From Bacteroidales bacterium UBA4243 (lineage in GTDB: Bacteria; Bacteroidota; Bacteroidia; Bacteroidales; F082), in assembly GCA_002396205.1 (NCBI GenBank), contig DGXB01000095.1:2040-39502 (forward strand): a stretch of 37,463 nucleotides of DNA, given 5' to 3'. Below are positions 17,201 through 25,155 of this stretch, piece after piece. The notes beneath the pieces were generated by a model. That model saw only the letters and a list, made by a program, of their open reading frames with translations, had not been told where the DNA came from and did not search any database. Made by a program: the position numbers and the translations under genes. Each line of letters begins with the position of its first letter. The first letter of the stretch is position 1.

Positions 17201-17612
17201 CGCCATTGAGGTATTGCGTGGTTACTTTGTTGTAACTTCTTGTCGGATAGACGTTTTCCGATCGATATATGCTTTCGTTTTTTGCAAATGGGATTTCCTT
17301 TTCAGAAGAAACTGGACGTGGTTGTTGTGCTGGCATGAGATTGTAATTGCCTTCAATTTCTTTAAAATCAGCAAATTCAATGTTGATTGAAACCGCTTCT
17401 TGTCCTTGGGGAAGCATCAGGCTGACGCTTTGCCATGGCAACGAAGGCTCTCCAACGATGCCGTTAGGCAGGCAGCCTTGGAAGCCGATTTGGTGGTATT
17501 CGCCAACAGTATTGACGGTCGGTTTCGTGAAATGATAGGTTTGTTCGATGGTTTGGGCCTGCACAAACAGGGTGGAGGCCAACATAAACAGGATGAAACT
17601 CAGTTTTTTCAT
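14223..17612 (-). CDS. Second secreted gingipain-like C25 peptidase with T9SS sorting domain
   Basis: Paralogue of the C25 peptidase at 4319-7714 along its whole length. The 1129-residue product has a signal peptide ending FVQA-Q and a propeptide-like region. In the C25 domain His444 (HHVGHAN) and Cys481 (HGCICGNF) form the predicted catalytic dyad. CARDB/Ig-like segments, a MAM- or adhesin-like domain from about 910 (TFESGDFSFLDW) and a type A sorting domain from about 1058 (YPNPTTG) follow. The sorting domain differs clearly from those of the two left-hand neighbours and lacks the palindromic repeats. Start chosen at 17612, where the signal peptide begins, 21 nt after a TATTTTTG box. It heads an operon with the GH3 enzyme. 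Confidence 0.92.
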   Translation of the reverse strand: MKKLSFILFMLASTLFVQAQTIEQTYHFTKPTVNTVGEYHQIGFQGCLPNGIVGEPSLPWQSVSLMLPQGQEAVSINIEFADFKEIEGNYNLMPAQQPRPVSSEKEIPFAKNESIYRSENVYPTRSYNKVTTQYLNGVAFAFSGFTPVQYVPATGKVSYAQTVKVTIETQASRDDHSRKFWLTPENEQSIKRLAQNANLLGSYNKRGREMGGYDMLVITSEEWIPRFGDYMNLYNDKGIRTRIVALEEIYATMEGRDEPEQIRNYIISEYENNGIQMVSLGGDVSIVPFRFLWCFAQEGDEDQLPSDMYYACLDGTLNDDNDDRWGEVGEDDLLPEIGIGRLPFNNEAQFETIMHKTFSYLQNPVLGEFTSPILGAEHLGDGYYGDVDMERLIGEVNDYDYTTHGYPEDYNFKRYYASPTLNWSGNAFRDVICTGGQYVHHVGHANDDFVAGWTGSMMPNNYFAGNDGINHNYQIFHSHGCICGNFPVSCVLEKMITIETGFVVTTGNSRYGWYVPWGDGMAAHIHREFIDAYCNDHIATVGMALREAKIATAPWVSIPFEKTRDAENGCLRWNIYCLNVLGDAGLFPWFEEPFTPNVVYEQGLKTGTTSTSVNVNQYGQPLSNFCVSLFDDEVLLARGITDENGDAELNFDPALDVIGEMRLIVTGQSAWPQVFEVTGFDGSEPFVYGNIVGLDGPAETGTTRWVAFELFNKGDATAYDVTTEIRTDCPYINDHSSSGHIAEFEANHSELNEQGAVIDIADNIPDQTIFTLSLTTQVGDVVHTTEKSFLAQAPNLQLTSIEVDDSNGDQNGYVDPGESVTLVVHGRNIGHAAAPLAALYPSCESLQINPGSNTYLIGNVEAGSDFTAYLSFFASDEIISGTTFDLELSFATGAYTFTFNHHLSVGIATETFESGDFSFLDWTHEGDLPWFVTDTDAHDGTYSARSGAIDDDEVSRLIVYADNLEDGEISFWFKTSTELRRDYFAFFIDNAKQDWWSGENDWTYASYAFEAGSHRFLWLYDKNGNGVAGEDCAWIDDITFPRTCIITKVEEDVVKKENAIYPNPTTGSFTLELAEESNIGIFNMLGQNVMSLEKVSGHQQVSLEDMPKGVYFVRIENRNNLEVKKIITK

Positions 17613-17633
17613 TGTGATGGACTTATTTGGGCG

Positions 17634-17641
17634 CAAAAATA
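17634..17641 (-). promoter_or_regulatory. Promoter -7 box for the C25-GH3 operon
   Basis: TATTTTTG on the minus strand, 21 nt before the ATG at 17612. It is divergent from the ddh promoter, 33 bp away. Confidence 0.6.
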
Positions 17642-17674
17642 AAAAAATGTCTTTTTCATTCGCGTGTTTTTCCT

Positions 17675-17682
17675 ACTTTTGC
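17675..17682 (+). promoter_or_regulatory. Promoter -7 box for ddh
   Basis: TACTTTTG matches TAnnTTTG, 19 nt before the ddh ATG. Confidence 0.6.
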
Positions 17683-17701
17683 GACTTAAAAATACGATAA
17701 A

Positions 17702-18601
17702 ATGAATAAAATCAGAGCCGCCGTAGTAGGTTACGGCAATGTGGGCCGCTTCGCATTGGAAGCCCTCGAAGCCGCCCCCGATTTCGAAGTGGCGGGCATC
17801 GTTCGCCGCAATGGTGCAGAAAACAAACCTTCGGAACTGTCTCAATATGAGGTCGTAAAAGACATTAAAGAACTGAAAGACGTGGATGTGGCGATTCTGG
17901 CTACACCGACGCGTTCTTGCCCTGAATATGCCAAACAAATCCTGCCCTTGGGTATCAATACCGTGGATTCCTTCGACATCCATACATCCATCGTCGACTA
18001 TCGCCGCGAGCTGATGGCTATTAATAAGGAAACGAAAACCGTGAGCGTCATCGCTGCCGGCTGGGATCCAGGTTCGGATTCCATCGTCCGCACCTTGATG
18101 CAGACTTTGGCGCCTAAGGGCTTGTCGTACACCAATTTCGGACCTGGCATGTCGATGGGACACAGCGTTTGTGTGCGCGGCAAGAAAGGTGTGAAAAACG
18201 CGCTTTCCGTGACGATTCCGCTTGGTGAAGGCATCCACCGCCGCATGGTGTATGTGGAACTCGAAGACGGCGCCACCCTCGAACAAGTGACCAAAGACAT
18301 CAAGGCCGACCCGTATTTTGCCAACGACGAGACCCATGTGTTCGCCGTCGACAGCGTCGATGCCGTGCGCGATATGGGGCATGGCGTGAATCTGGTGCGC
18401 AAGGGCGTTTCGGGCAAGACCGCCAACCAACGCTTGGAGTTCAACATGAGCATCAACAATCCAGCTTTGACGGGACAGGTGCTGGTCAACGTGGCCCGCG
18501 CCACGATGCGTTTGCAACCAGGCTGTTACACGATGGTGGAGATCCCAGTTGTCGACATGCTCCCCGGCGACCGCGAGGAATGGATTGGACGTTTGGTATG
18601 A
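17702..18601 (+). CDS. ddh: meso-Diaminopimelate D-dehydrogenase
   Basis: Cytoplasmic NADPH enzyme that reductively aminates L-2-amino-6-oxopimelate to meso-diaminopimelate in one step. It supplies peptidoglycan and lysine and bypasses the succinylase/acetylase branches. The 299-residue product has an N-terminal Rossmann motif (VVGYGNVGRFAL, about 8-19), the conserved AGWDPGSDS stretch near 120 and a GHGV substrate-loop motif. The length fits the family, which runs about 300-330 residues. The ATG at 17702 follows a TACTTTTG box by 19 nt. Directly after its stop lies copy B of the structured repeat element, then a GH3 gene on the same strand. Confidence 0.95.
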   Translation: MNKIRAAVVGYGNVGRFALEALEAAPDFEVAGIVRRNGAENKPSELSQYEVVKDIKELKDVDVAILATPTRSCPEYAKQILPLGINTVDSFDIHTSIVDYRRELMAINKETKTVSVIAAGWDPGSDSIVRTLMQTLAPKGLSYTNFGPGMSMGHSVCVRGKKGVKNALSVTIPLGEGIHRRMVYVELEDGATLEQVTKDIKADPYFANDETHVFAVDSVDAVRDMGHGVNLVRKGVSGKTANQRLEFNMSINNPALTGQVLVNVARATMRLQPGCYTMVEIPVVDMLPGDREEWIGRLV

Positions 18602-18743
18602 TGGAACAAAACCTACAAAACACACAAAACCTACAGTTAGGATGGGCGGCGCACAACCGTGTCGCCGCCGGAAAGCCGCCGGTTGGCAGGCTTTCCCCAA
18701 CCCAGCCGAAAAAGCAGTTTTGAAGGTTTTGCAAGTTTTGTGA
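18602..18743 (+). repeat. Dispersed structured repeat element, copy B, directly after the ddh stop codon
   Basis: 142-bp homologue of copy A in the same orientation relative to its upstream gene. It has ACAAAAC words on the left and GTTTTG words on the right, ending GTTTTGTGA. Hairpin 1 is at 18645-18669 (stem GGCGGCG/CGCCGCC, then CAC/GTG, loop AACC) and hairpin 2 at 18670-18696 (stem GGAAAGCC/GGCTTTCC, then GCC/GGC, loop GGTT). It fills almost all the gap to the next start codon at 18753. About 13 bp present in copy A before hairpin 1 are missing here. Confidence 0.8.
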
Positions 18744-18752
18744 TAATAAAGA

Positions 18753-21071
18753 ATGATGCTGAGAAGATTCATTATATTATTGGTTGTCACAGTCTTGTTC
18801 TGTTCGTGTACCAAAAATCAAGACCCTGTTGATGTCTTGCTTTCCCAAATGACCCTCGAAGAGAAATGTGGCCAATTGTCCTGTCCGATAGGCTTCAATT
18901 TCTATGGCAAGGATGGCGATTCACTGTGGCTCGCTGAGAATTTTGTTGGCATGATGGACACCATGCCGCTCGGCTCGTGCTGGGCGGTGCTCCGTGCCGA
19001 CCCGTGGTCGCGGAAGACGGTGGAGACGGGTTTGAAGCCGCGCGAGTCGGCGAGACTGCTGAACATGATGCAACGCCATGCGGTGGAAAACACGAGGTTG
19101 GGCATTCCGTTGCTGTTTTGCGAGGAAACGCCGCACGGGCACATGGCCGTGGGGACGACCGTTTTCCCGACGGGCATCGGTCAAGCCAGCACTTGGGATT
19201 GCGACCTTTTGGAACAAATGGGCGAAATAATGGGCAAGGAGGTGCGTCTTCAAGGCGCACAAATTGGTTATGGTCCTGTCCTCGACATCGCCCGCGACCC
19301 GCGATGGTCGAGGGTGGAGGAGACCATGGGCGAAGATCCGTATCTGTCGGGTGTTCTGGGTACTTCGATTGTGAAGGGAATGCAGAAAAACGTCTGTGCC
19401 ACCTTGAAGCATTTGGCTGCCTACGGCATCCCGCAAGGAGGACACAATGCCGCCACGGCGGATGTCGGCCCCAATAGCCTGATGTCGGATTATCTGCCTT
19501 CCTTCGAAAAAGCCATTCGCGAAGGCGGTGCCAAAACCGTGATGACTTCATACAACACCATCGACGGCGTGCCTTGCTCGGCCAACAAATGGCTTTTGCA
19601 GGACATCTTGCGTAAATCATGGAATTTCAATGGCGTGGTCTTTTCTGATTTGAATGCCGTGAATGCCATCTATGCCACGCAACATGTGGCCGCCGACCCC
19701 GCCGAAGCCGCTGCCATGGCTTTGAAAGCAGGTGTCGATATTGATTTGGGCGGCTACAACTATGGCGGTTTCTTGAAAGAAGCCATGCAACGCGGCCTCG
19801 TCACCGAAGCCGACATCGATCGTGCCGTGCGCCATGTGCTGCAACTGAAAATTGACCTTGGCTTGTTCGACAATCCATACGTTGATGAGGCTTTGGCCGA
19901 GGCCGAAGTCGGCACGAAAGAAAACGCCCAATTGGCCAAGCAAGTGGCTTTGGAATCGGCAATTTTGCTGAAAAACGATGGCGTTTTGCCTTTCGGCGAA
20001 CATATTAATAAGGTGGCGGTCATCGGGCCGAATGCCGACAACATGTACAACCAGCTCGGCGACTACACCGCGCCTCAAGACCCCGACCGCATCGTGACCA
20101 TTTTAGAAGGCATCCGCGAAAAGGGCAGGGCAGAGGTGACCTACGCCAAAGGCTGTGCCATCCGCGACGAAAACGATGCTGACATCGACGAGGCGGTCAG
20201 AATCGCCAAGTCCGCCGATGTGGTGGTGTTGGTGGTGGGTGGCTCTTCCGCCCGCGACTTCAAAACGAATTATGAAGACACAGGTGCCGCCATCGTCAGC
20301 GAGTCCGTTTCCGACATGGACTGCGGCGAAGGCTACGACCGTTCCACGTTGAAATTGCTCGGCAAGCAAGAGGAACTGATGCAGCGCATCTATGCGACGG
20401 GCAAGCCTGTCGTGACCGTCTACATCCAAGGCCGTCCTTTGGACATGAACCTTGCCGCCGAGCAATCCAATGCCTTGCTGACACTGTGGTATCCAGGTAT
20501 GGAAGGCGGTTCCGCATTGGCCGACATCCTTTGGGGCGACTATAACCCCGCTGGCCGTCTGCCGATTTCCATTCCTCGTTCGGTGGGACAGATCCCTGTC
20601 TATTACTCCCAGCCTCAAACGGGCGATTATGTGGAGGAATCGGCCAAGCCGTTGTTCCCCTTTGGCTATGGCTTGAGTTACACCCAGTTCGAATACAGTG
20701 ACTTAAATGTAGAACAAGTTAAGGCCGTGTCATTCCTGCATGGGAATGTGCGGGAGCGGGAATCTATGGCCGACACAATATGTAATGTTTCCTGTACAGT
20801 AAAAAACATCGGCCCATGCGATGGCGACGAAGTCGTGCAGGTCTATGTCCGCGACGAAGTGGCTAACATTGCCCCAGCCTCAAAACTGTTGAAAGGATTC
20901 CAAAGGGTGCCTATTAATAAAGGTGAAGCCAAGCAAGTCGTTTTCTATCTCACCCAACGCGATTTGGCAGTGTATTCGGTGGAAGAAGACTGGCATATTG
21001 AACTGGGCGATTTCACCATTATGGTAGGTGGGAGTTCGGATGGCACGATTGACAAGACGGTCAGTTTTTGA
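18753..21071 (+). CDS. Lipoprotein glycoside hydrolase family 3 enzyme (BglX/xylosidase-like)
   Basis: Predicted exo-beta-glucosidase or beta-xylosidase anchored as a lipoprotein. The 772-residue product has a signal ending LFCSC (Cys19). The GH3 barrel shows the conserved GYGPVLDIARDPRWSRVEE and GEDPYLSG stretches, Lys219-His220 in LKHLAAYG and predicted nucleophile Asp299 in VVFSDLNAV. The second GH3 domain and a C-terminal Fn3-like domain (VKNIGPCDGDEVVQVYVRD) follow. It belongs to a different GH3 branch from the enzyme at 11964-14216. No promoter box is seen in the 9 bp after the repeat element, so it is probably transcribed through the element from ddh, or the element supplies the signal. 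ATG at 18756 is an equally possible start. Confidence 0.93.
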   Translation: MMLRRFIILLVVTVLFCSCTKNQDPVDVLLSQMTLEEKCGQLSCPIGFNFYGKDGDSLWLAENFVGMMDTMPLGSCWAVLRADPWSRKTVETGLKPRESARLLNMMQRHAVENTRLGIPLLFCEETPHGHMAVGTTVFPTGIGQASTWDCDLLEQMGEIMGKEVRLQGAQIGYGPVLDIARDPRWSRVEETMGEDPYLSGVLGTSIVKGMQKNVCATLKHLAAYGIPQGGHNAATADVGPNSLMSDYLPSFEKAIREGGAKTVMTSYNTIDGVPCSANKWLLQDILRKSWNFNGVVFSDLNAVNAIYATQHVAADPAEAAAMALKAGVDIDLGGYNYGGFLKEAMQRGLVTEADIDRAVRHVLQLKIDLGLFDNPYVDEALAEAEVGTKENAQLAKQVALESAILLKNDGVLPFGEHINKVAVIGPNADNMYNQLGDYTAPQDPDRIVTILEGIREKGRAEVTYAKGCAIRDENDADIDEAVRIAKSADVVVLVVGGSSARDFKTNYEDTGAAIVSESVSDMDCGEGYDRSTLKLLGKQEELMQRIYATGKPVVTVYIQGRPLDMNLAAEQSNALLTLWYPGMEGGSALADILWGDYNPAGRLPISIPRSVGQIPVYYSQPQTGDYVEESAKPLFPFGYGLSYTQFEYSDLNVEQVKAVSFLHGNVRERESMADTICNVSCTVKNIGPCDGDEVVQVYVRDEVANIAPASKLLKGFQRVPINKGEAKQVVFYLTQRDLAVYSVEEDWHIELGDFTIMVGGSSDGTIDKTVSF

Positions 21072-21192
21072 GACTGCCTATTGTTAGGGAATTGGTGTTG
21101 GCTTTTGCTCCAAAAACGGAAGTTTTTTATCCAAAAATCAATCGTTTTTGAAATTTATATAAATTATTGATATTTAATAATATAATTGTTTT
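21072..21192. other. AT-rich spacer without recognised features
   Basis: Between the GH3 stop and the HRDC remnant. Strongly A+T-rich from about 21140, with no TAnnTTTG box on either strand and no clear hairpin. I see nothing else in it. Confidence 0.6.
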
Positions 21193-21195
21193 TAA

Positions 21196-21558
21196 TGTGG
21201 CACTTGGCGCATTTTGATACCGCTTTTTGGTGCCAACGAACCTTTGGAGGAAATGAACCGTTTTTTGAGGGGAAACAAAGTGGTCGATATTGCAAAGACA
21301 ATGGTGCAGCAAGGCGACGTGTCGTTTTGGGCATTCTGCGTCACCTATTTGGAAGGTGTACAGCCAAAAATACAACAGCCGTTTGAAAGGAAAGAGAAGA
21401 CGGATTACAAGCAATTGCTTGGTGAAGCCGAGTTCGCGCGTTTTTCTGCACTTCGCGTTGCCCGCAAACGCCTGGCCGATGATGATGCTGTACCAGCCTT
21501 CGCCGTTCTTGCGAATTTTCAATTCGCAGTGGGCGAGAGGGGAAATTTTCAATCCTGA
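21196..21558 (+). pseudogene. Remnant of an HRDC-domain protein gene
   Basis: The translation in this frame resembles small Bacteroidota HRDC proteins: an N-terminal part (IPLFGANEPLEEMNRFLRG to FWAFCVTYLEG), then the first half of an HRDC nucleic-acid-binding domain (EFARFSALRVARKRLADDDA, VPAFAVLANF). It stops after FQFAVGERGNFQS, where the remaining HRDC helices should be. There is no ATG at the expected N-terminus: the frame opens after TAA with TGT, and an ATG at 21195 is in another frame. It is therefore damaged at both ends. An alternative reading is a short protein starting at TTG 21214. Family assignment is by recall of HRDC motifs. Confidence 0.5.
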
Positions 21559-21569
21559 AACAAATGCGT

Positions 21570-21640
21570 CTGCCGTGCTACGACAGCCCTACAACCCAAC
21601 GCAGGGGCTGTAGGGCTGTCACGCCGTGGCAGCCGCATTT
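21570..21640 (+). terminator. Large hairpin followed by a T run
   Basis: 24-nt arms (21570-21593 and 21609-21632) pair over the inner 11 bp (ACAGCCCTACA/TGTAGGGCTGT) and the outer 5 bp, with a mismatched middle. CCGCATTTTTTTG follows. It probably acts as a terminator for plus-strand transcription, and its form suggests a repeat element. No gene lies between here and 21695. Confidence 0.5.
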
Positions 21641-21694
21641 TTTTGTCAATTCATGAGCCATTCATGATGATTCGTGTTCATGTCGTGTCTTTCC

Positions 21695-21988
21695 TTAAAT
21701 CATCCCCTCCACGTTCCACACGAAGGCCCTCAAGCCCAATCCTGGGGCTTTGAGGTCTTTTTCGTGCAGTTGCTTGAGGATGCCGTCCACCTTGTCGTCG
21801 TCAACGATGCTGATGATGGCGTTGTTCAAGGTCGGCCAGGCGTGCGATCCGTAGTGCGGTTCACCCGTCTCGCTGCCGTGGCCTTTGATTTCGTTCCATT
21901 CGGTGAAGCCCTTCGTGCCGTTGTCGTTCAACACTTTGGCAATTTCGTCGTAGTAGGCTTGGTTGTATGTGATTAGGATGGCTTTCAT
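21695..21988 (-). CDS. PII-like transporter-associated protein (PG0541-type)
   Basis: The 97-residue product has the alpha/beta ferredoxin-like look of GlnB/CutA proteins: MKAILITYNQAYYDEIAKVL, a glycine-rich loop (KGHGSETGEPHYGSH), then NNAIISIVDDDKVDGILKQL and LGLRAFVWNVEGMI. I recall a family of such proteins coded next to RND efflux genes in Porphyromonas and relatives. The role is presumed to be regulatory binding to the pump or sensing of a small ligand; this is not proven by the sequence. The ATG lies 3 nt after the RND pump stop codon, so translation is coupled. It is the last gene of the efflux operon. Confidence 0.82.
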   Translation of the reverse strand: MKAILITYNQAYYDEIAKVLNDNGTKGFTEWNEIKGHGSETGEPHYGSHAWPTLNNAIISIVDDDKVDGILKQLHEKDLKAPGLGLRAFVWNVEGMI

Positions 21989-21991
21989 GGC

Positions 21992-24900
21992 TTATCGGAT
22001 ATTTTCAGTTTTCGTCAACGCTTCCTCTGCTTTTCTCTTCTTTCTACGCACGGCTCTTGTCTCCAACGAGCAATACAGCGCAGGGATTAATAATAAGGTG
22101 ATGAGGGTGGAAATAGTCAAACCCCAGGCGACGGTAATACCCAAGCCGTTCCACATTTCGGCGCCTTCGCCTCGGCCTATGGCCATAGGAATCATACCCA
22201 ACACGGTGGTGAGGGTGGTCATCAAGATAGGACGCAAACGTGAGCGGGCGGCCTTTACTGTGGCTTCTCTCACCTCCACGCCACGTTCCTCAAGCAGGGT
22301 GGTGTAGTCGATGAGCACGATACCGTTCTTCACGACGATACCCATCAAAATCAGGATGCCGACCAGCGACATCACGCCCAAGGCGGCATTGTTGACCCAC
22401 AGGCCGAGCAACACGCCGGTGAAGGTGAACGGCACGGAGAACATGATGACAAAAGGTTTCATCAGGTTTTCGAACTGTGCGGCCATCACGATGTAAACCA
22501 AGATGATGATGAGGATGAGCAGGGTGATCAGGTCGCCGAACATTTCTTGCTGGGTTTCGTAGTCGCCGGCGATTTTCGGGATGATTTCGGACGGAATCTC
22601 GGTGTCGTCAATCACTTCCTGGGCCATTTTGACCACATCACTCAGCACCATGCCTTTACCGACGACGGCGGTCACGCTGACCATACGCTCACGGTCCTTA
22701 CGCTGGATGTTGGGCGGGGTCAGGGCCTCGACCACGGTGCCAAGGTCGCCAACGCGCACGGCCTGTCCGTAGCCGTTGTAGATCTTGATGTCTTCGATGT
22801 CCTGGATGCTCGTGCGGAACTCAGGGGCGTAGCGCACACGGATGTCGTATTCGTCGCCGTCTTCGCGATAATAGGAGGTGACCGAGCCGCTGATGCGGTT
22901 CTTGACGTAAGTGGCCGCCGTCGAGCTGTTCATGCCGTTGAGAGCTAACTTCTCGCGGTCGAAGTCGATTTGGTATTCAGGCGTGTACTCGTCGCGACCC
23001 ACGATGACTTGCTTGATGCCTTTGTCGCGCAGTTTCTGGGCGATTTCGTTGGCTACGCGGTCGGTGGTGCCGAAGTCGTAGCCGTAGATTTCCACCTGGA
23101 CTGTGCTCATGCCACCCATGCCGCCACCGCCTTCGCTGACGTTGGCTTTCTTGATGTTAGGCATGGCGTTGAGCTTGCTGCGAATATCCTCGGCGACTTC
23201 CGTCGAGGTGCGCAATCCGGCTTTGCGGCGCTCGGTCTTGGTGCCGATGCGCAGGTTGTAGGAGATGATATGTGTGCCGTTGTTTCGCATCGAGGCGAAG
23301 GCGTTGTCGGAGTCGGCCTGACCGAAGCTGTAGTTGCAAATCTTCACCTCGGGCATGGCAATGAAGTCGTCGGCCAACTCTTTGGCGAAAGCCCCAGTGA
23401 CCTCTTGTCCCGTACCCACGGGCAACTCGATGGTGATGGAGATACGGTCGGAGTCGGACTTGGGCATCATTTCGGTGCGCAGTCCAGGGAGGAACACCAC
23501 CAATGAGATGACGAAAATGCCCATCATGCCGAAAAACACCAACTTGCGGTGGTTGACGGCCCAGTTGATGAGGCGGGCATAACCGTTGCTGATGGCATCC
23601 AAACCCTTGTTGATGGGGCGGAAGAGGGCTTTGTGGAACTTGCTTTCGTGCGGGTTCATGACGAGCATCTTCGAGCACATCATAGGAACCAAAGTCAAGG
23701 CACCGGCAGTGGACACAATCATGATGATGGACACGATCCAACCCAACTGCCTGAACATCACGCCAGCCGTGCCTTTGATCATGGTCAGCGGCAGGAACAC
23801 GGCCAACATGGTCAAGGTGGAGGCGATAACCGAAAGCGACACTTCTTGCGTGGCGTGTACGGCGGCTTCCTTCGGCTTCTCGCCGCGTTCGATGTGGGTC
23901 GTGATGTTTTCCAAAACCACGATGGCGTCGTCCACAACCATACCGATGGCAATGGATAGTGCCGACATGGAGATGATATTCAGTGTGTTGCCGGTTGCAA
24001 ACAAGTAAACCAACGAGGCAAGCAACGAAATCGGGATGGCCAAAACGATGATGAAGGTGGCACGCCAACGACCGAGGAAGACGAACACCACGAGCATGAC
24101 CAAGATGAAGGTGATGAGGATGGTGTCGCGCAAGCTGCCGATGGAGTTGATGATGCTGGTGGAACCATCGACGATGATTTGCATTTTGACGTCGGAAGGC
24201 AATGTCTTTTCAATGGATTCCAACTGTTTCTTGATGCCCTTAATGACGTTGACAGCGTTGGCATCGGTCTGTTTTTGGATGACGATGGTGGCACCTTGCA
24301 CACCGTTGCTGTACGACTCTTGCGAGCGCTCTTCCGGTCCATCGACCACGCGGGCCACGTCGCGGAGATAGACGGGGGCGTTGTTGCGCGAACCCACCAC
24401 GATGTCTTCCATTTCGCGAGCGGAACGGAACTGCTTCTCGACGCGCAAATTGTAGGTGTTGGAGCCAATGTCGATGTAGCCCGACGGAATGTTCTGGTTT
24501 TCATACATCAAGGTCGACGAAATCGACTCGATAGTCAGGTTGTAGGCTTCCAGTTTGTTGGGGTCGACGTAGACTTGGATCTCACGTTTCGGGGCTCCGT
24601 TGGCCGACACCGTACCCACGCCGCTCACGCGCGCCAAAGGCGTAGTGATGCGGTCGTCGATGATTTTCTCCAAGGCTGGCAAGCTCTCCTTGGCCGTCAC
24701 GCTGAGGAGCATGATGGGCATGTCTTCGGCGTTGAACTTGAAGATGACGGGGTTGGTGGCCCCGTCGGGTAGGTAGTTTCGCACCATGTCGAGCTTGTCG
24801 CGCACGTTGTTGGTGGCTTCCTCAATGTCGATGCCGCTCTCAAATTCCATCGAGATGACCGAAGTGTTCTCGCGCGAAGTGGAGGAGAGGTGCTTCAGGT

Positions 24901-25126
24901 CGGGCACGGCATTGAGCGTGTTTTCCAACGTCTTGGAAATGTTGGTCTCAATGTCCTCGGCACTGGCTCCTGGGTAGGAAGTCAGGACCATGATGAAGTT
25001 GGTCTCCATGTCGGGCAATTGGTTGATGGAGAGGTTCATCAGGGAATAAATGCCGAAGATGGCGATGGCGACGAAAACAAGAGCCGTCGTCACCGGATTA
25101 TTGACTGCTGTTCTTTGTAAACTCAT
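21992..25126 (-). CDS. RND-family efflux pump, inner-membrane subunit (AcrB/MdtB-like, HAE1)
   Basis: Proton-driven exporter trimer in the inner membrane. It works with the membrane-fusion protein and TolC-like channel encoded upstream. The 1044-residue product has full family length. It starts MSLQRTAVNNPVTTALVFVA, with TM1 near 12-33, two large periplasmic loops, and the TM4 proton-relay pair Asp399-Asp400 in GMVVDDAIVVLENI. The TM10-12 repeat is followed by a basic tail (RAVRRKKRKAEE). Substrates cannot be predicted. The 156-bp gap to the upstream MFP gene holds a repeat element, wider than usual for this operon type. The PII-like gene follows 3 nt after its stop. Confidence 0.95.
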   Translation of the reverse strand: MSLQRTAVNNPVTTALVFVAIAIFGIYSLMNLSINQLPDMETNFIMVLTSYPGASAEDIETNISKTLENTLNAVPDLKHLSSTSRENTSVISMEFESGIDIEEATNNVRDKLDMVRNYLPDGATNPVIFKFNAEDMPIMLLSVTAKESLPALEKIIDDRITTPLARVSGVGTVSANGAPKREIQVYVDPNKLEAYNLTIESISSTLMYENQNIPSGYIDIGSNTYNLRVEKQFRSAREMEDIVVGSRNNAPVYLRDVARVVDGPEERSQESYSNGVQGATIVIQKQTDANAVNVIKGIKKQLESIEKTLPSDVKMQIIVDGSTSIINSIGSLRDTILITFILVMLVVFVFLGRWRATFIIVLAIPISLLASLVYLFATGNTLNIISMSALSIAIGMVVDDAIVVLENITTHIERGEKPKEAAVHATQEVSLSVIASTLTMLAVFLPLTMIKGTAGVMFRQLGWIVSIIMIVSTAGALTLVPMMCSKMLVMNPHESKFHKALFRPINKGLDAISNGYARLINWAVNHRKLVFFGMMGIFVISLVVFLPGLRTEMMPKSDSDRISITIELPVGTGQEVTGAFAKELADDFIAMPEVKICNYSFGQADSDNAFASMRNNGTHIISYNLRIGTKTERRKAGLRTSTEVAEDIRSKLNAMPNIKKANVSEGGGGMGGMSTVQVEIYGYDFGTTDRVANEIAQKLRDKGIKQVIVGRDEYTPEYQIDFDREKLALNGMNSSTAATYVKNRISGSVTSYYREDGDEYDIRVRYAPEFRTSIQDIEDIKIYNGYGQAVRVGDLGTVVEALTPPNIQRKDRERMVSVTAVVGKGMVLSDVVKMAQEVIDDTEIPSEIIPKIAGDYETQQEMFGDLITLLILIIILVYIVMAAQFENLMKPFVIMFSVPFTFTGVLLGLWVNNAALGVMSLVGILILMGIVVKNGIVLIDYTTLLEERGVEVREATVKAARSRLRPILMTTLTTVLGMIPMAIGRGEGAEMWNGLGITVAWGLTISTLITLLLIPALYCSLETRAVRRKKRKAEEALTKTENIR

Positions 25127-25155
25127 ATTCTGTTTTCGTTTTTCTGTTTTGTGTG

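Noticed and set aside
17609..18814. Long open frame on the minus strand across ddh
   Set aside because: It is antisense to a clear diaminopimelate dehydrogenase gene and has no recognisable domain; a by-product of codon bias.
21127..21552. Minus-strand frame of 141 codons in the spacer
   Set aside because: It lies opposite the HRDC-like remnant, which has real family resemblance; the minus frame shows none.
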